Origin: Andreprevotia sp. IGB-42
GTDB taxonomy: Bacteria > Pseudomonadota > Gammaproteobacteria > Burkholderiales > Chitinibacteraceae
Length of the DNA stretch: 64,000 nt
Assembly (NCBI RefSeq): GCF_009848685.1
Contig: NZ_WXTX01000001.1
Span: 248,001 to 312,000, forward strand
Reading direction: 5' to 3'
Positions 26,805 to 35,392 of this stretch are shown piece by piece. Below the pieces are notes generated by a model. It worked only from the letters and a program-made list of their open reading frames with translations. It made no database searches and was not told the DNA's origin. A program made the position numbers and the translations under genes. Position 1 is the stretch's first letter, and each line of letters begins with the position of its first letter.

Positions 26805-27563
26805 TCAGTAATGGATGCTGCCGGGGCTGCCGCCACCAGCGGCAATCGCATCGCCATTGATGGCCGCCGTACGCGGCGACGCCAGGAAGGCCACCAGATC
26901 GGCAATCTCGGCTGCATCCACAATCCGGCCTATGGTGTTGGCCTTGCCGGCGCGCAGTGCAGATTCTTCATCGGTGCGCTCGGTGCGCGTGGCGCCCGGG
27001 TGGATGGCCACCACGTTGATGCCCTGCGGGCCTAGCTCATCCGCCAGATTCTTGGTGATGGCCGCCACGCCCACATTGCGCAGCGTGGCCACCGGGCGGC
27101 CGGTCTTGTGGATGGCGAGGCCGCCGATATTGATGATGCGCCCCCACCCATTGCGGATCAGGTGCGGCGCCAGCGCTCGTGCGGTTCGCAGATAGCCCAC
27201 CACCTTGATATCCACATCCAGCAGCAGCTCGTCATCGATGATTTCCGCCAGCGCGGTAGCGGTGGAAATGCCGCCCGGCTGCGCGGCAGCGTTCACCAGG
27301 ATATCGATGCCGCCCAGCGCCTCGATCGCATGCGCCACCAGCGCATCAGCCGCATCCTTATTGCCGGTATCGGCCACCACCGGCACGATGCGGCGGCCGG
27401 TTTCGTCAGCCAGCTCGCGCGCGGTGGCTTCCAGCGCTGTGCGGTTGCGCGCGGCAATCACCACATCCACGCCTTCCAGCGCCAGTTGGCGCGCAATGGC
27501 CTTGCCGATGCCGCGGCTGCCGCCGGTCACGATCGCACGTTTGCCTTTCAGTTGCAGATCCAT
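26805..27563 (-). CDS. SDR-family oxidoreductase lacking the canonical YxxxK
   Basis: Rossmann-fold protein of 252 aa with TGGSRGIG (13-20), AARN (NADPH preference), NAAAQPGG and the C-terminal AAGGGSPG. At the position of the catalytic YxxxK it reads ATLRNVGVAAITKNLADELGP, i.e. Ala159 and Asn163 instead of Tyr and Lys, so the usual mechanism cannot operate. The substitution looks like a subfamily trait (GGLA...RN...LTK) rather than damage, since the rest is intact. Start at the ATG 27563 with AAAGGA upstream. It follows tauD-like copy 3 by 101 bases in the same unit. Confidence 0.8.
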   Translation of the reverse strand: MDLQLKGKRAIVTGGSRGIGKAIARQLALEGVDVVIAARNRTALEATARELADETGRRIVPVVADTGNKDAADALVAHAIEALGGIDILVNAAAQPGGISTATALAEIIDDELLLDVDIKVVGYLRTARALAPHLIRNGWGRIINIGGLAIHKTGRPVATLRNVGVAAITKNLADELGPQGINVVAIHPGATRTERTDEESALRAGKANTIGRIVDAAEIADLVAFLASPRTAAINGDAIAAGGGSPGSIHY

Positions 27564-27664
27564 GGGTGTGTCCTTTCCAGGTTGAACGACAGCGCCGCCC
27601 GGCTTCATCCGAAGCAGGCTCAGGCGCGGGTAATCGGGATGCAGTGGGATGCAGGAGCTGGTTA

Positions 27665-28639
27665 TCAGCCAATCACCCCGAACAGTTCGCCTTCCAGCGG
27701 CTGCGAGCGGAAACCATCCGGCCCCTGCGGCAAGTCGCCGGCCACGGTGATGCGGCGCACGGTACGCGGCAGATCGAAGTGTGCGTAATCAATGGGGCCG
27801 GCATGCGCGGTGGCCTGGTTGTCCCAGATCACCAGTGCGTCGGGTGTCCAGCGAAAGCGCACCTGGTATTCGGGGCGGGTGACTTCTTCGCTCAGCAAAT
27901 CGAGCAGCGCCTGGCTTTCCCGCTCGCGCAGGCCGATGATGTGGCTGGTGGTGCCCGGGTTCACGAACAGGATTTTTTCGCCGGTCACCGGATGGATGCG
28001 TACCAGCGGGTGCAGCGATACAAACGGCCCTGCCGCCTTGCCATCGCGGCGGATTTTTGGTGCTGTGCCGGCGTCGTAGCTGCTGGTGCGGTGCACCGCC
28101 TGCAATTCATCCACCAGCGCCTTGATCCTGGGCGACAGCCCCGCATACGCCAGCGCCAGGTTGCTCCACAACGTATCGCCGCCATAGGCAGGTATCTCGA
28201 TCCCGCGCAGGATGGAATAGCTGTTGGGGTTGGCCACGAACGTGATGTCGATATGCCAACCCTTGTAATCACGCGGCGGCCGCGCGCTGGGTATCGCCAC
28301 ATCCGGCCGGTGCTTCTTGTACTCGGATGCATGCCGCTCCCAGATTTCCGGGTGATCCAGCAAGCCCTCCGAGATCGGGTGCGCCGGTGTCAATGGTCCG
28401 AAATAACGGCCAAAGCGCAGTTGGTCTTCATCGGAAATCGGCTGGTCGCGGAAGAACAGCACCTTCCATTGGTGTAGCGCCGCCTTGATCGCCACCACGG
28501 TATCGGGCGGCAGCGGCTGGCGCAGATCCACGCCGTAAATCTCTGCGCCGATCACTGGCGTGACCGGGCGGATATCCAGCGTGCTCACGTCTGCGTCGGC
28601 ATCGGCAGTAAAGGCTGTGGTTGGGGCGGTGCTGGGCAT
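27665..28639 (-). CDS. TauD/TfdA-family alpha-ketoglutarate-dependent dioxygenase (copy 3)
   Basis: Third Fe(II)/2-oxoglutarate dioxygenase, 324 aa. Facial triad: GWHID (His129, Asp131) and QATAHAGP as the distal histidine; RTVRRITV holds the 2-oxoglutarate arginine. Unlike copies 1 and 2, the HxD motif uses Ile rather than Thr and is preceded by a PSARPPRDYKG loop typical of the TfdA/AtsK branch. Start at ATG 28639 with CCAAGGAG; the frame is open to 28816. First gene of a five-gene unit with its own sigma-54 promoter 93 bases upstream. Confidence 0.9.
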   Translation of the reverse strand: MPSTAPTTAFTADADADVSTLDIRPVTPVIGAEIYGVDLRQPLPPDTVVAIKAALHQWKVLFFRDQPISDEDQLRFGRYFGPLTPAHPISEGLLDHPEIWERHASEYKKHRPDVAIPSARPPRDYKGWHIDITFVANPNSYSILRGIEIPAYGGDTLWSNLALAYAGLSPRIKALVDELQAVHRTSSYDAGTAPKIRRDGKAAGPFVSLHPLVRIHPVTGEKILFVNPGTTSHIIGLRERESQALLDLLSEEVTRPEYQVRFRWTPDALVIWDNQATAHAGPIDYAHFDLPRTVRRITVAGDLPQGPDGFRSQPLEGELFGVIG

Positions 28640-28731
28640 GGGTGCTCCTTGGCTGGTTGCGCCGATCGGGCTGATCCGGGTTAGGGATGGGCCGCGTGAC
28701 CTGCCGCGCATTGCGGCTACACCTTGGCTAC

Positions 28732-28747
28732 AGCAAGCAGTGTTCCA
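28732..28747 (-). promoter_or_regulatory. Sigma-54 promoter of tauD-like copy 3 unit
   Basis: The minus strand reads TGGAACACTGCTTGCT preceded by C; GG/GC spacing is canonical and the -12 element is exact. Confidence 0.75.
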
Positions 28748-28876
28748 GCCTGCAACGCACGGTTTTGCTCGATCAAACCGGCCACTTTGCGCAATACCCA
28801 GCAGCCTTGGCAGCAAGCTGCACCGATCAGCACAGCGCTACCGCACGTGCGCCATCCCCTTGCCCCTCCTGCACCC

Positions 28877-29467
28877 TCACAGGATTTGAGCTACTTCCTC
28901 GAAACTGAGGCGCGGCGCGCGTTCCACCAGGCTGGCCGGGTCGCCATAGCCCAGGTTCACCACCATGAATGCATGCGCGGTGCCATCGGGGAAGAACTCG
29001 GCATCCACCAGCGCCGGCTTGAAGCCGCTCATCGGCCCTGCATCCAGCCCCAGCGCCCGTGCCGCAATCAGCAGGTACGCCGCCTGCAAGGTAGCATTGG
29101 TACGCGCCGCCGGCTCGATCTGGCCGGGGTCCGCATCGAAGAACGCCTTGGCGTCATAAGCAGGGAACAGCCTGGGCAGATGCTCGTGAAAACGCTGATC
29201 CCACGCCACCACCACCGTCACCGGTGCGGCCAGTGTCTTTTCCCGGTTGGAGCTCGACAACGCCGGCGCCAGCCGCGCCTTGGCCTCGGGCGAGGTAATG
29301 AACAGATAGCGCGCCGGCTGCGCATTGAAGCCGGTCGGCCCATGCTTGAGCAGCGCATACAGCTCGCGCAACAAGCGCTCGCTCACCGCCACCGGGCGGA
29401 AAACATTGTAGGTACGCGCCTTGCGGAACAGCTGATCCAGCGCATGAAAATCCAGTGTGGCCTTCAT
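28877..29467 (-). CDS. RutE-like nitroreductase (malonic semialdehyde reductase family)
   Basis: FMN-dependent reductase of 196 aa close to Rut[50 protein letters not shown] and [13 protein letters not shown]. In E. coli RutE reduces malonic semialdehyde formed from uracil. No other rut genes are present here. It follows monooxygenase copy 3 by 126 bases in the same unit, so here it may handle a small aldehyde or supply reduced flavin. ATG at 29467 with GGGGAAA upstream. Confidence 0.85.
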   Translation of the reverse strand: MKATLDFHALDQLFRKARTYNVFRPVAVSERLLRELYALLKHGPTGFNAQPARYLFITSPEAKARLAPALSSSNREKTLAAPVTVVVAWDQRFHEHLPRLFPAYDAKAFFDADPGQIEPAARTNATLQAAYLLIAARALGLDAGPMSGFKPALVDAEFFPDGTAHAFMVVNLGYGDPASLVERAPRLSFEEVAQIL

Positions 29468-29593
29468 CGGTTTCCCCGGGGCTGCCCAGCGGGCCAGCCC
29501 ATCAAAGCACAAAGCCGATACCCCGCAGTGGCAAGGTATCGGCTGCAACATCCGCTTGAGGCCGCCACTATTGCGGCCCGGCGCGGTTGGCGG

Positions 29594-30955
29594 TTACGCC
29601 TGCTTGGCGTCGCGGTAGCCCGCGTAGCGGTTTTGCGGGATCGGCAAACCCAGGTTGCCACGCAAGGTCGATGCCTCGTACTCGGTACGGAACAAGCCAC
29701 GCTTTTGCAGGATGGGGATCACCAGCTCGGAGAACTCCACCAGCCCGGTCGGGTAGGTCGGCGCCAACAGGTTGAAGCCGTCGGCCGCTTCATTCAGGAA
29801 CCACTCTTCCAGCTGGTCGGCAATGCTGTCCGGCGTGCCATGGATCACGCGGTGGCCACGTGCGCCTGCCACCCATTCGTACAGCTCGCGGATACTCAGG
29901 TTTTCACGCGCGGCCAGCTCCAGCAGCAACTGACGACGGCTCTTGTTGTTGTTGGTGTCCGGCAGGTCTTGCGGCACCGGGCCATCCAGATCGTAATCGC
30001 GCAGCACTTCCAGCCCGCCCAGGCTGGCCAGCAACGACAGACCGATCTGCGGGTGGATCAGCGCACGCAGCTGTTCTTTCTTGTCCAGCGCCTCTTGCTC
30101 GGTACGGCCGATCACCGGGTACACGCCCGGCAGGATCTTGATATGGTCCGGATCGCGCCCATACTGCTCGGCGCGGCTCTTCACATCGCGGTAGAACGAT
30201 TGCGCATCGCCCAGCGTCTGCCACGCCGCAAAGATCGCCTCTGCAGTACGCGCGGCCAGCACGCGGCCGGGCTCGGATGCCCCCGCCTGCACCAGCACCG
30301 GGTGCCCCTGCGGCGAGCGCGCCACGTTCAGCGGCCCTTTCACCCTGAAGAATTCACCCACATGGTTCAATTCGTGCAGCTTGGCCGGGTCGCTGAATAC
30401 GCCATTCTCCTTGTCGTACAGCAGCGCATCGTCTTCCCAGCTATCCCACAGGCCTTTCACCACCTCCACAAACTCGGTGGCGCGGCGATAGCGGTCACCA
30501 TGGTCCGGGTGGCCATCCAGGCCAAAGTTGAACGCTGCCTGCGCATTGCCGGACGTCACCACGTTCCACGCCGCGCGCCCGCCGCTGATCTGGTCCAGCG
30601 ATGCAAACTTGCGGGCAATATGCCAGGGCTCGTTGTAGGTGGTGGACGCCGTTGCCACAAAGCCGATATTTTTGGTGACGGAAGATAGTGCCGAATACAG
30701 CGTAATCGGCTCGAAGCCCGCACCCTGCGCACGCCGGCTACGCACTTCTGCATCACCGGTGCCGCCCCAGAAGCCATCGCTGTCTGCAGTAAATATGGTA
30801 TCGAACTTGGCCTTCTCCGCCAGTTGCGCCAATTTCTTGAAATGCTCGAAGTCCGTCGCTCCGCCCGGATTGGTATCCGGGTGACGCCATGCGGCTTCGT
30901 GGTGGCCGGAGGGCGACAGGAATACGCCCAGCTTGATTTGTCGTTTGCTGCTCAT
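29594..30955 (-). CDS. FMN-dependent monooxygenase, NtaA/SnaA/DszA family (copy 3)
   Basis: Flavin monooxygenase of 453 aa. It starts IKLGVFLSPSGHHEAAWRHP and has DQISGGRAAWNVVTSGN and FVEVVKGLWDSWEDDAL. The C-terminus ends RNGYAGY-like without the Ala-rich tail of copies 1 and 2. The start at 30955 has AAGGAC upstream; the frame is open to 31225. First gene of a unit with the RutE-like reductase, preceded by a sigma-54 box 68 bases upstream. Monooxygenase plus FMN reductase in one unit is the classical two-component arrangement. Confidence 0.9.
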   Translation of the reverse strand: MSSKRQIKLGVFLSPSGHHEAAWRHPDTNPGGATDFEHFKKLAQLAEKAKFDTIFTADSDGFWGGTGDAEVRSRRAQGAGFEPITLYSALSSVTKNIGFVATASTTYNEPWHIARKFASLDQISGGRAAWNVVTSGNAQAAFNFGLDGHPDHGDRYRRATEFVEVVKGLWDSWEDDALLYDKENGVFSDPAKLHELNHVGEFFRVKGPLNVARSPQGHPVLVQAGASEPGRVLAARTAEAIFAAWQTLGDAQSFYRDVKSRAEQYGRDPDHIKILPGVYPVIGRTEQEALDKKEQLRALIHPQIGLSLLASLGGLEVLRDYDLDGPVPQDLPDTNNNKSRRQLLLELAARENLSIRELYEWVAGARGHRVIHGTPDSIADQLEEWFLNEAADGFNLLAPTYPTGLVEFSELVIPILQKRGLFRTEYEASTLRGNLGLPIPQNRYAGYRDAKQA

Positions 30956-31022
30956 CGGTAAAGTCCTTGCTGCAATGGTCGTCGAAACGCAGGCTGTCTT
31001 TGCCTGCTGCACGCACCTGTTG

Positions 31023-31038
31023 AGCAAACACCGTTCCA
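31023..31038 (-). promoter_or_regulatory. Sigma-54 promoter of monooxygenase copy 3 / RutE-like unit
   Basis: The minus strand reads TGGAACGGTGTTTGCT preceded by C, with canonical spacing and an exact -12 element. Confidence 0.75.
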
Positions 31039-31341
31039 GCGCCCACCGGTAACGCCCCAAGCTACGATCAGCACTGGCGGCAAACCCCGCCCGATCAGCC
31101 CCGGCGCCACGCAAAGCCGCACTCTGCCGGCAATCAGGCAGGGGCAACCCCACACCTTTCAGGCACCAGTCCCCCCAATAGAACCTTGCGCACTGCGCCG
31201 CAACCCACACACTGCGCAGCAGCATGCTGTATTTTCAACAACACGCACACAAACCAGCACTTGGTAGCCCCGAACTCTTTGATGCCGGGAAGACATGGAT
31301 TAGGCTGTCGTTCACAGCGATATTCCGGACAGGAGATGGTC

Positions 31342-31734
31342 ATGCCCCAGATCAACGGCAAGTTCGACGTTACGCTCGCCAACCAGCCACATGAAGAAAA
31401 CGTCGGCGACCCCAGCATAGGCAGGCGCTCGATCAGCAAGCAGTTCCATGGCGAGCTCAACGCCACCAGCCAGGGCCAGATGCTGGCCATTGGCGGCAGC
31501 GTGCCCGGCTCTGCCGGCTACGTCGCCATCGAAAAAGTAAGCGGCATCCTCGCCGGCCGTAGCGGCAGCTTTGCGCTGCAGCACAGTGGCATCATGAACT
31601 GCGGTACACCGTCCCTGACCATCACCGTTGTGCCGGATTCAGGCACAGATGAGCTGACAGGGCTGACGGGAACGATGGGGATCAATATCGTCGAAGGCGC
31701 ACACTTCTATGAATTCGAGTATGCGCTGGGGTAG
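31342..31734 (+). CDS. DUF3224 domain-containing protein
   Basis: Small beta-barrel-like protein of 130 aa, intact by length. It matches the DUF3224 pattern: INGKFDVTLANQP, GRRSISKQFHGELNATSQGQML, YVAIEKVSGILAGRSGSFALQHSG and the glycine-rich TGLTGTMGINI near the end. The fold resembles allene oxide cyclase-like barrels and the function is unknown. ATG 31342 was preferred over ATG 31336 because AGGAG at 31331-31335 abuts the latter. Monocistronic on the plus strand. Confidence 0.82.
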   Translation: MPQINGKFDVTLANQPHEENVGDPSIGRRSISKQFHGELNATSQGQMLAIGGSVPGSAGYVAIEKVSGILAGRSGSFALQHSGIMNCGTPSLTITVVPDSGTDELTGLTGTMGINIVEGAHFYEFEYALG

Positions 31735-31828
31735 ATGCATGCGCTGATGCTGCGTGATTCAATGCGACCGCCATCGGCAAACGGGGCGCTGCGGCCTTGA
31801 TGCGCCTTCCCTCCGGCGTGTGCAGGCC

Positions 31829-32397
31829 TTATGGATGAAGTGTCTCACCCCGCGCCAGCATGGCAATGAACTCGTCCAGCTTGCGCGCGCGGGTTTCCGG
31901 CTTCTTGGCATTTTGCAACCGGAACAGGATGGCGTAGCGGTTGGCACTGTTGAGGGTGGCAAAGCACGCAGCTGCGGCGGGCATGCCATCGAGTGCCCGT
32001 TGCAGGTCATCTGGCACCGCCGAATTACGCGCGGACGTGTAGGCCGCCGCCCAACGGCCATCCTGTTGTGCCAATTCGATCTCGCGCCGGCCCGCCGCGC
32101 GCATCCGGCCAGCATCCAGCAATGCCAAGGCCTTGTCCTTGTTGATCTGCAACCAGATGCTGCGCGCTCGACGCGGGGTAAAGCGCTGTAGCCAGTAATG
32201 GGCGTCATCCGCCTGCTTCTGGCCATCGATCCAGCCAAAGCACAATGCACTTCCAGTGCCTGCCCGTAGCTCAACGTCGGTTGCGGTGCGCCCTTCTTGG
32301 CCAAGCGCAACCACACCCCGCTGGTGCCTGCACCATGCGTATCCAGCCAATTTTCCCAATCCTGCTGGGTGATGAAAGTACATTGCAGATCGCTCAT
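31829..32397 (-). pseudogene. YdeI/OmpD-associated family protein, broken by a frameshift
   Basis: The N-terminal part (ATG at 32397: MSDLQCTFITQQDWENWLDT...LSYGQALE) and the C-terminal part (ALCFGWIDGQKQ...ARKLDEFIAMLARGE) of a YdeI-family protein are in two different frames. They join at about 32248-32251, where one G appears to be missing (GAAGTGCATTGTGC for an expected GAAGTGGCATTGTGC). Restoring it gives an uninterrupted protein of about 190 aa. Either a recent single-base deletion or an assembly error. Confidence 0.8.
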
Positions 32398-32431
32398 GGC
32401 CTGCATTCTGTCATCATTTTCAAACCGGCAA

Positions 32432-32797
32432 TCACCGCTTGGCGGCACCGTCCTCCGAACGCAGTGCAAACTCGACCGGCGGCAGCGCAATATCCAGCTC
32501 CACCCTGCCCGGCTCCTGTTCGGTCAATACCGGTTCTGCCGGCTGGTAATCGGCCCCGGTATTGAATTGCGCCAGCGCGATCCGCGCCAGCAGCTCGGAT
32601 GGCCAGGCATCATCGTCCCGCCCCACTTTGTCGGTAAAAAATGAGGTTGTCGCTTCCAGTTCGGCGCGCTTCACGCGGATTTCCACCCGGGTTTCGTCAT
32701 CCCGTGTGCGGTCCACCATCACGCTTACCCGTTGCACACCTTCTTGCCCGAGCAAGGCCGGGTCCAGACCGAATACCGTTTTTGCTGCAGCTGTCAT
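32432..32797 (-). CDS. Hypothetical protein, 121 aa
   Basis: Intact small protein of unknown function with no signal peptide or membrane segment. It is acidic and rich in Glu, Arg and Val, with repeated beta-type segments (QRVSVMVDRTRDDETRVEIRV; RVELDIALPPVEFALR) and a central SFFTDKVGRDDDAWPSELLA. The start codon has GGGAGAG upstream. It lies between the broken YdeI-like gene and the deacetylase on the same strand. I do not recognise the family. Confidence 0.65.
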   Translation of the reverse strand: MTAAAKTVFGLDPALLGQEGVQRVSVMVDRTRDDETRVEIRVKRAELEATTSFFTDKVGRDDDAWPSELLARIALAQFNTGADYQPAEPVLTEQEPGRVELDIALPPVEFALRSEDGAAKR

Positions 32798-32898
32798 GGC
32801 GCTCTCCCAGGTTGTTCACCCCAGCTTAGGCGCATGCCCGCACCGGCCCTGACCATGCGCGGCTGAAAACCATGCAGGAATACAGGCTTGCACTACAG

Positions 32899-33813
32899 TC
32901 AGTCGTTGGCGGTCTGTACCTGCCGATACCAATCGGCAATTTCGCTGCCGGTCGCCAACCACACATCCTGGCGCGCGGTGATATCCGCCAGCGCCCGGTC
33001 AAAATGCTTGCTGCGGTGTGGATGACCAATCAGGAACGGGTGCAGGCAGATCGCCATTACCCGCCCAGTTGTCGCACCATCCTCGTACAGCACGTCAAAC
33101 TGATCGCAGATGCGTTGCGCAAATGCTTCGCCACTCTGCCCCTGTTCCAGGAAAGCTGTGTAGTCATTCAGCTCCACCGAATACGGCAGCGACAGCATCG
33201 CCCCGCTTTTCACCCGCATCGGGTACGGTTGTTCATCGTTCACCCAGTTGGCTACGTAATCGATGCCCGCTTCAGCCAGCAGATCCAGCGTGTGATGTGT
33301 TTCGCTCAGGGCGGGGCTCAGCCAGCCACGCGGCGGCTTGCCGGTGCTGCGCATGATGGTATCGATCACCGTGCTGATGATCTGCCGCTCTTCCGCTTCG
33401 GGCTGGCTGTTGAGCATGATGGAATTGCTGCTGCCATGCCCCATCCATTCCCAACCCAGTGCATTGCCGGCCTCGATAATGCGCGGGTAATGTTCGCATA
33501 CATCGGCATTGAGCGCCGCCGTGCCGCGTATACCGTATTTCTCCAGCACCTCCATCAACCGCCACACGCCCACCCGCACGCCGTAATCGCGCCAGGAATA
33601 ATTGAGCACGTCCGGCACAAAACTGCTGGTGGCCGGGATGATGGCGGCACCAGGACGGTCAAACAGGAAATGCTCGATATTGGGTATCACCCATACCGCT
33701 ACCCTGGCGCCATTCGGCCAATGCAGTGGTGGCCGGTCGACGATGGCCGAATAGGCAAAACGGTCGTGCCGTTGCGGTGCGCTGGCGTGCAGCGGGGTTG
33801 TGGTCTGTGGCAT
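32899..33813 (-). CDS. Polysaccharide deacetylase family protein (PuuE/allantoinase-like)
   Basis: NodB-fold hydrolase of 304 aa. The N-terminus GARVAVWVIPNIEHFLFD and the phrase WRDYGVRVGVWRLMEVLEKYGIRGTAALNADVC are typical of the PuuE-type allantoinase/deacetylase subfamily. GHGSSNS, PPRGWLSPALSET and CLHPFLIGHPHR carry the remaining metal and catalytic positions. These enzymes act on allantoin-like amides or N-acetyl groups; which one cannot be told. CAGGAG precedes the start. It is divergent from a LysR regulator, which may control it. Confidence 0.85.
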   Translation of the reverse strand: MPQTTTPLHASAPQRHDRFAYSAIVDRPPLHWPNGARVAVWVIPNIEHFLFDRPGAAIIPATSSFVPDVLNYSWRDYGVRVGVWRLMEVLEKYGIRGTAALNADVCEHYPRIIEAGNALGWEWMGHGSSNSIMLNSQPEAEERQIISTVIDTIMRSTGKPPRGWLSPALSETHHTLDLLAEAGIDYVANWVNDEQPYPMRVKSGAMLSLPYSVELNDYTAFLEQGQSGEAFAQRICDQFDVLYEDGATTGRVMAICLHPFLIGHPHRSKHFDRALADITARQDVWLATGSEIADWYRQVQTAND

Positions 33814-33981
33814 TGCAGACTCCTGAACAAGAACGTGATCTGGTCACTGCAAACGCCCGCTGTACCGATGCAGGGCCAGCAGCAACCACCGGCAACCAGC
33901 TTAATGCCGTTCCCCACCAGTGATAATCCGGCTACAGTACCTCACACATCGGACCTTTTTGTCCGCAATGAGAGGGATGCA
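33814..33981. promoter_or_regulatory. Divergent promoter region, deacetylase and LysR regulator
   Basis: 168 bases between two divergent starts, the usual layout of a LysR regulator and its target. I could not define a T-N11-A operator with confidence. Confidence 0.4.
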
Positions 33982-34869
33982 ATGGACAGCCTCAGCGCCC
34001 TCAATGCTTTTGTGCAGGCTGCAGAAGCACGCAGTTTCACCGCTGCCGGGCGACAACTGGGTGTGTCGTCCTCGGCCATCGGCAAGGCCATTGCCCGGCT
34101 GGAAGCGCGGCTTGGGGTGCGCCTATTCCACCGCTCCACCCGCACCATCGCACTCACGCCCGAGGGCGCCACCTTCCTGGAGCGTTGCCGGCGCATCTTC
34201 AGCGAGGTGGAAGCGGCCGAGCAGGAGCTGGCGCAAACGCAAGGCGCGCCATGTGGCAGGCTGCGCGTGAGCCTGCCCATCGTCGGCATGCTGATGATGC
34301 CGGCGCTCGGCAGCTTCATGCGGACCTACCCGCAGATCGAACTGGAGCTCGATTTCACCGACCGGCTGGTCAACGTGATCGACGAAGGCCTCGATGTAGT
34401 CATCCGTGCCGGCGAGGTCCACGATTCACGGCTGATGAGCCGCACCCTTGGCTCTTTCGCGCTCAAGCTCGTAGCCGCTCCCGCCTATCTGGCACAGCAC
34501 GGCACGCCCCGGCAGCCGGCGGACCTCGCGCAGCACGCGTGCCTGCAGCATCGCTACGCTACATCCGGCAAGCTGGAGCGCTGGCCGCTATGTGATGGGG
34601 AAAAGGATATCGACATCGATCTACCAACAACCGCAGTCGCCAACACCATCGAGCCGCTGATCCATCTGGCCGAACAGGGCCTTGGGATCGCCTGCCTGCC
34701 CGACTTCGCCATCCGCCGCCAGTTGGCAGATGGCACGCTATGCACGGTGCTGGATCAGCACACCCGGCATGCCGGCACCTTCCGCCTGTTGTGGCCATCC
34801 AGCCGCTATTTGTCGCCCAAACTGCGGGTGTTTGTCGATTTCATGGCGCAAAACCTGTTTGCCGCATGA
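33982..34869 (+). CDS. LysR-family transcriptional regulator
   Basis: Regulator of 295 aa. N-terminal winged helix-turn-helix (residues 1-60): LSALNAFVQAAEARSFTAAG, LGVSSSAIGKAIARLEARLG, RLFHRSTRTIALTPEG. The effector domain (about 90-290) starts GRLRVSLPIVGMLMMP. Its CrgA/YhjC-like features include EGLDVVIRAGEVHDSRLMSR and GLGIACLPDFAI. GAGAGGG precedes the ATG at 33982. It is divergent from the deacetylase and probably controls it. Ligand unknown. Confidence 0.9.
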   Translation: MDSLSALNAFVQAAEARSFTAAGRQLGVSSSAIGKAIARLEARLGVRLFHRSTRTIALTPEGATFLERCRRIFSEVEAAEQELAQTQGAPCGRLRVSLPIVGMLMMPALGSFMRTYPQIELELDFTDRLVNVIDEGLDVVIRAGEVHDSRLMSRTLGSFALKLVAAPAYLAQHGTPRQPADLAQHACLQHRYATSGKLERWPLCDGEKDIDIDLPTTAVANTIEPLIHLAEQGLGIACLPDFAIRRQLADGTLCTVLDQHTRHAGTFRLLWPSSRYLSPKLRVFVDFMAQNLFAA

Positions 34870-35015
34870 GCATGCGGCATGCACAGGCACGGAAAAAGTT
34901 ACATCCCAAGTGCCAGCATCGCTGGCAATCTATCCCATTGCAGACCCATACCCCTGCGCTGGCAAGACAGTGCCCGGCGTCGCCCGGCCATCCTTCATCA
35001 GCCCGAAACCCGACA

Positions 35016-35392
35016 ATGCAAAGCAGCAGCAAAACAACCATCGTCCTGATGCCCGGCCTGAATGGCACCGCAGGCTCTTTCCAGGATTTCGCGACCATCG
35101 CGCCAGCAGCGCATGAAGTAATCGCCTTCACCTACCCGACCGATACCGCGCTCAACTACGAGGAACTGACCGACTGGGTGCTTGAACGCCTGTCTTGCCT
35201 GGAAGGCCCCATCGTACTGATCGGCGAATCGTTTTCGGGGCCGTTATCGCTATTCGTCGCCAGCCGTCTGCAGCAAAACGTGGTTGCAGTCATCCTGGTG
35301 GCCAGTTTCGTCCAGCCGCCCAAATCCGCCTTGTTCAAGCTGTTGCCATGGCAAACCGGTTTCTCGCTCACCAGGCCGCTCTACGCATTACG
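35016..35392 (+). pseudogene. Alpha/beta hydrolase, truncated by an IS481-type element
   Basis: About 125 native residues remain: VLMPGLNGTAGSFQDF (oxyanion region), then LIGESFSGPLSLFVAS with the GxSxG nucleophile (Ser in GESFSG), then AVILVASFVQPP. The frame then enters the insertion element and stops at 35432. The second half, with the acid and His, is absent on the far side of the element, so the insertion was accompanied by or followed by a deletion. The gene must be inactive. Confidence 0.8.

Noticed and set aside
28724-30688. Plus-strand frame of 654 codons opposite the RutE-like and monooxygenase genes
   Set aside because: Antisense shadow in GC-rich DNA; His/Gln/Arg-rich and without motifs.
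32872-33981. Upstream extension of the LysR frame by 370 codons
   Set aside because: It is antisense to the deacetylase; the LysR fold starts at 33982 with a good ribosome site.
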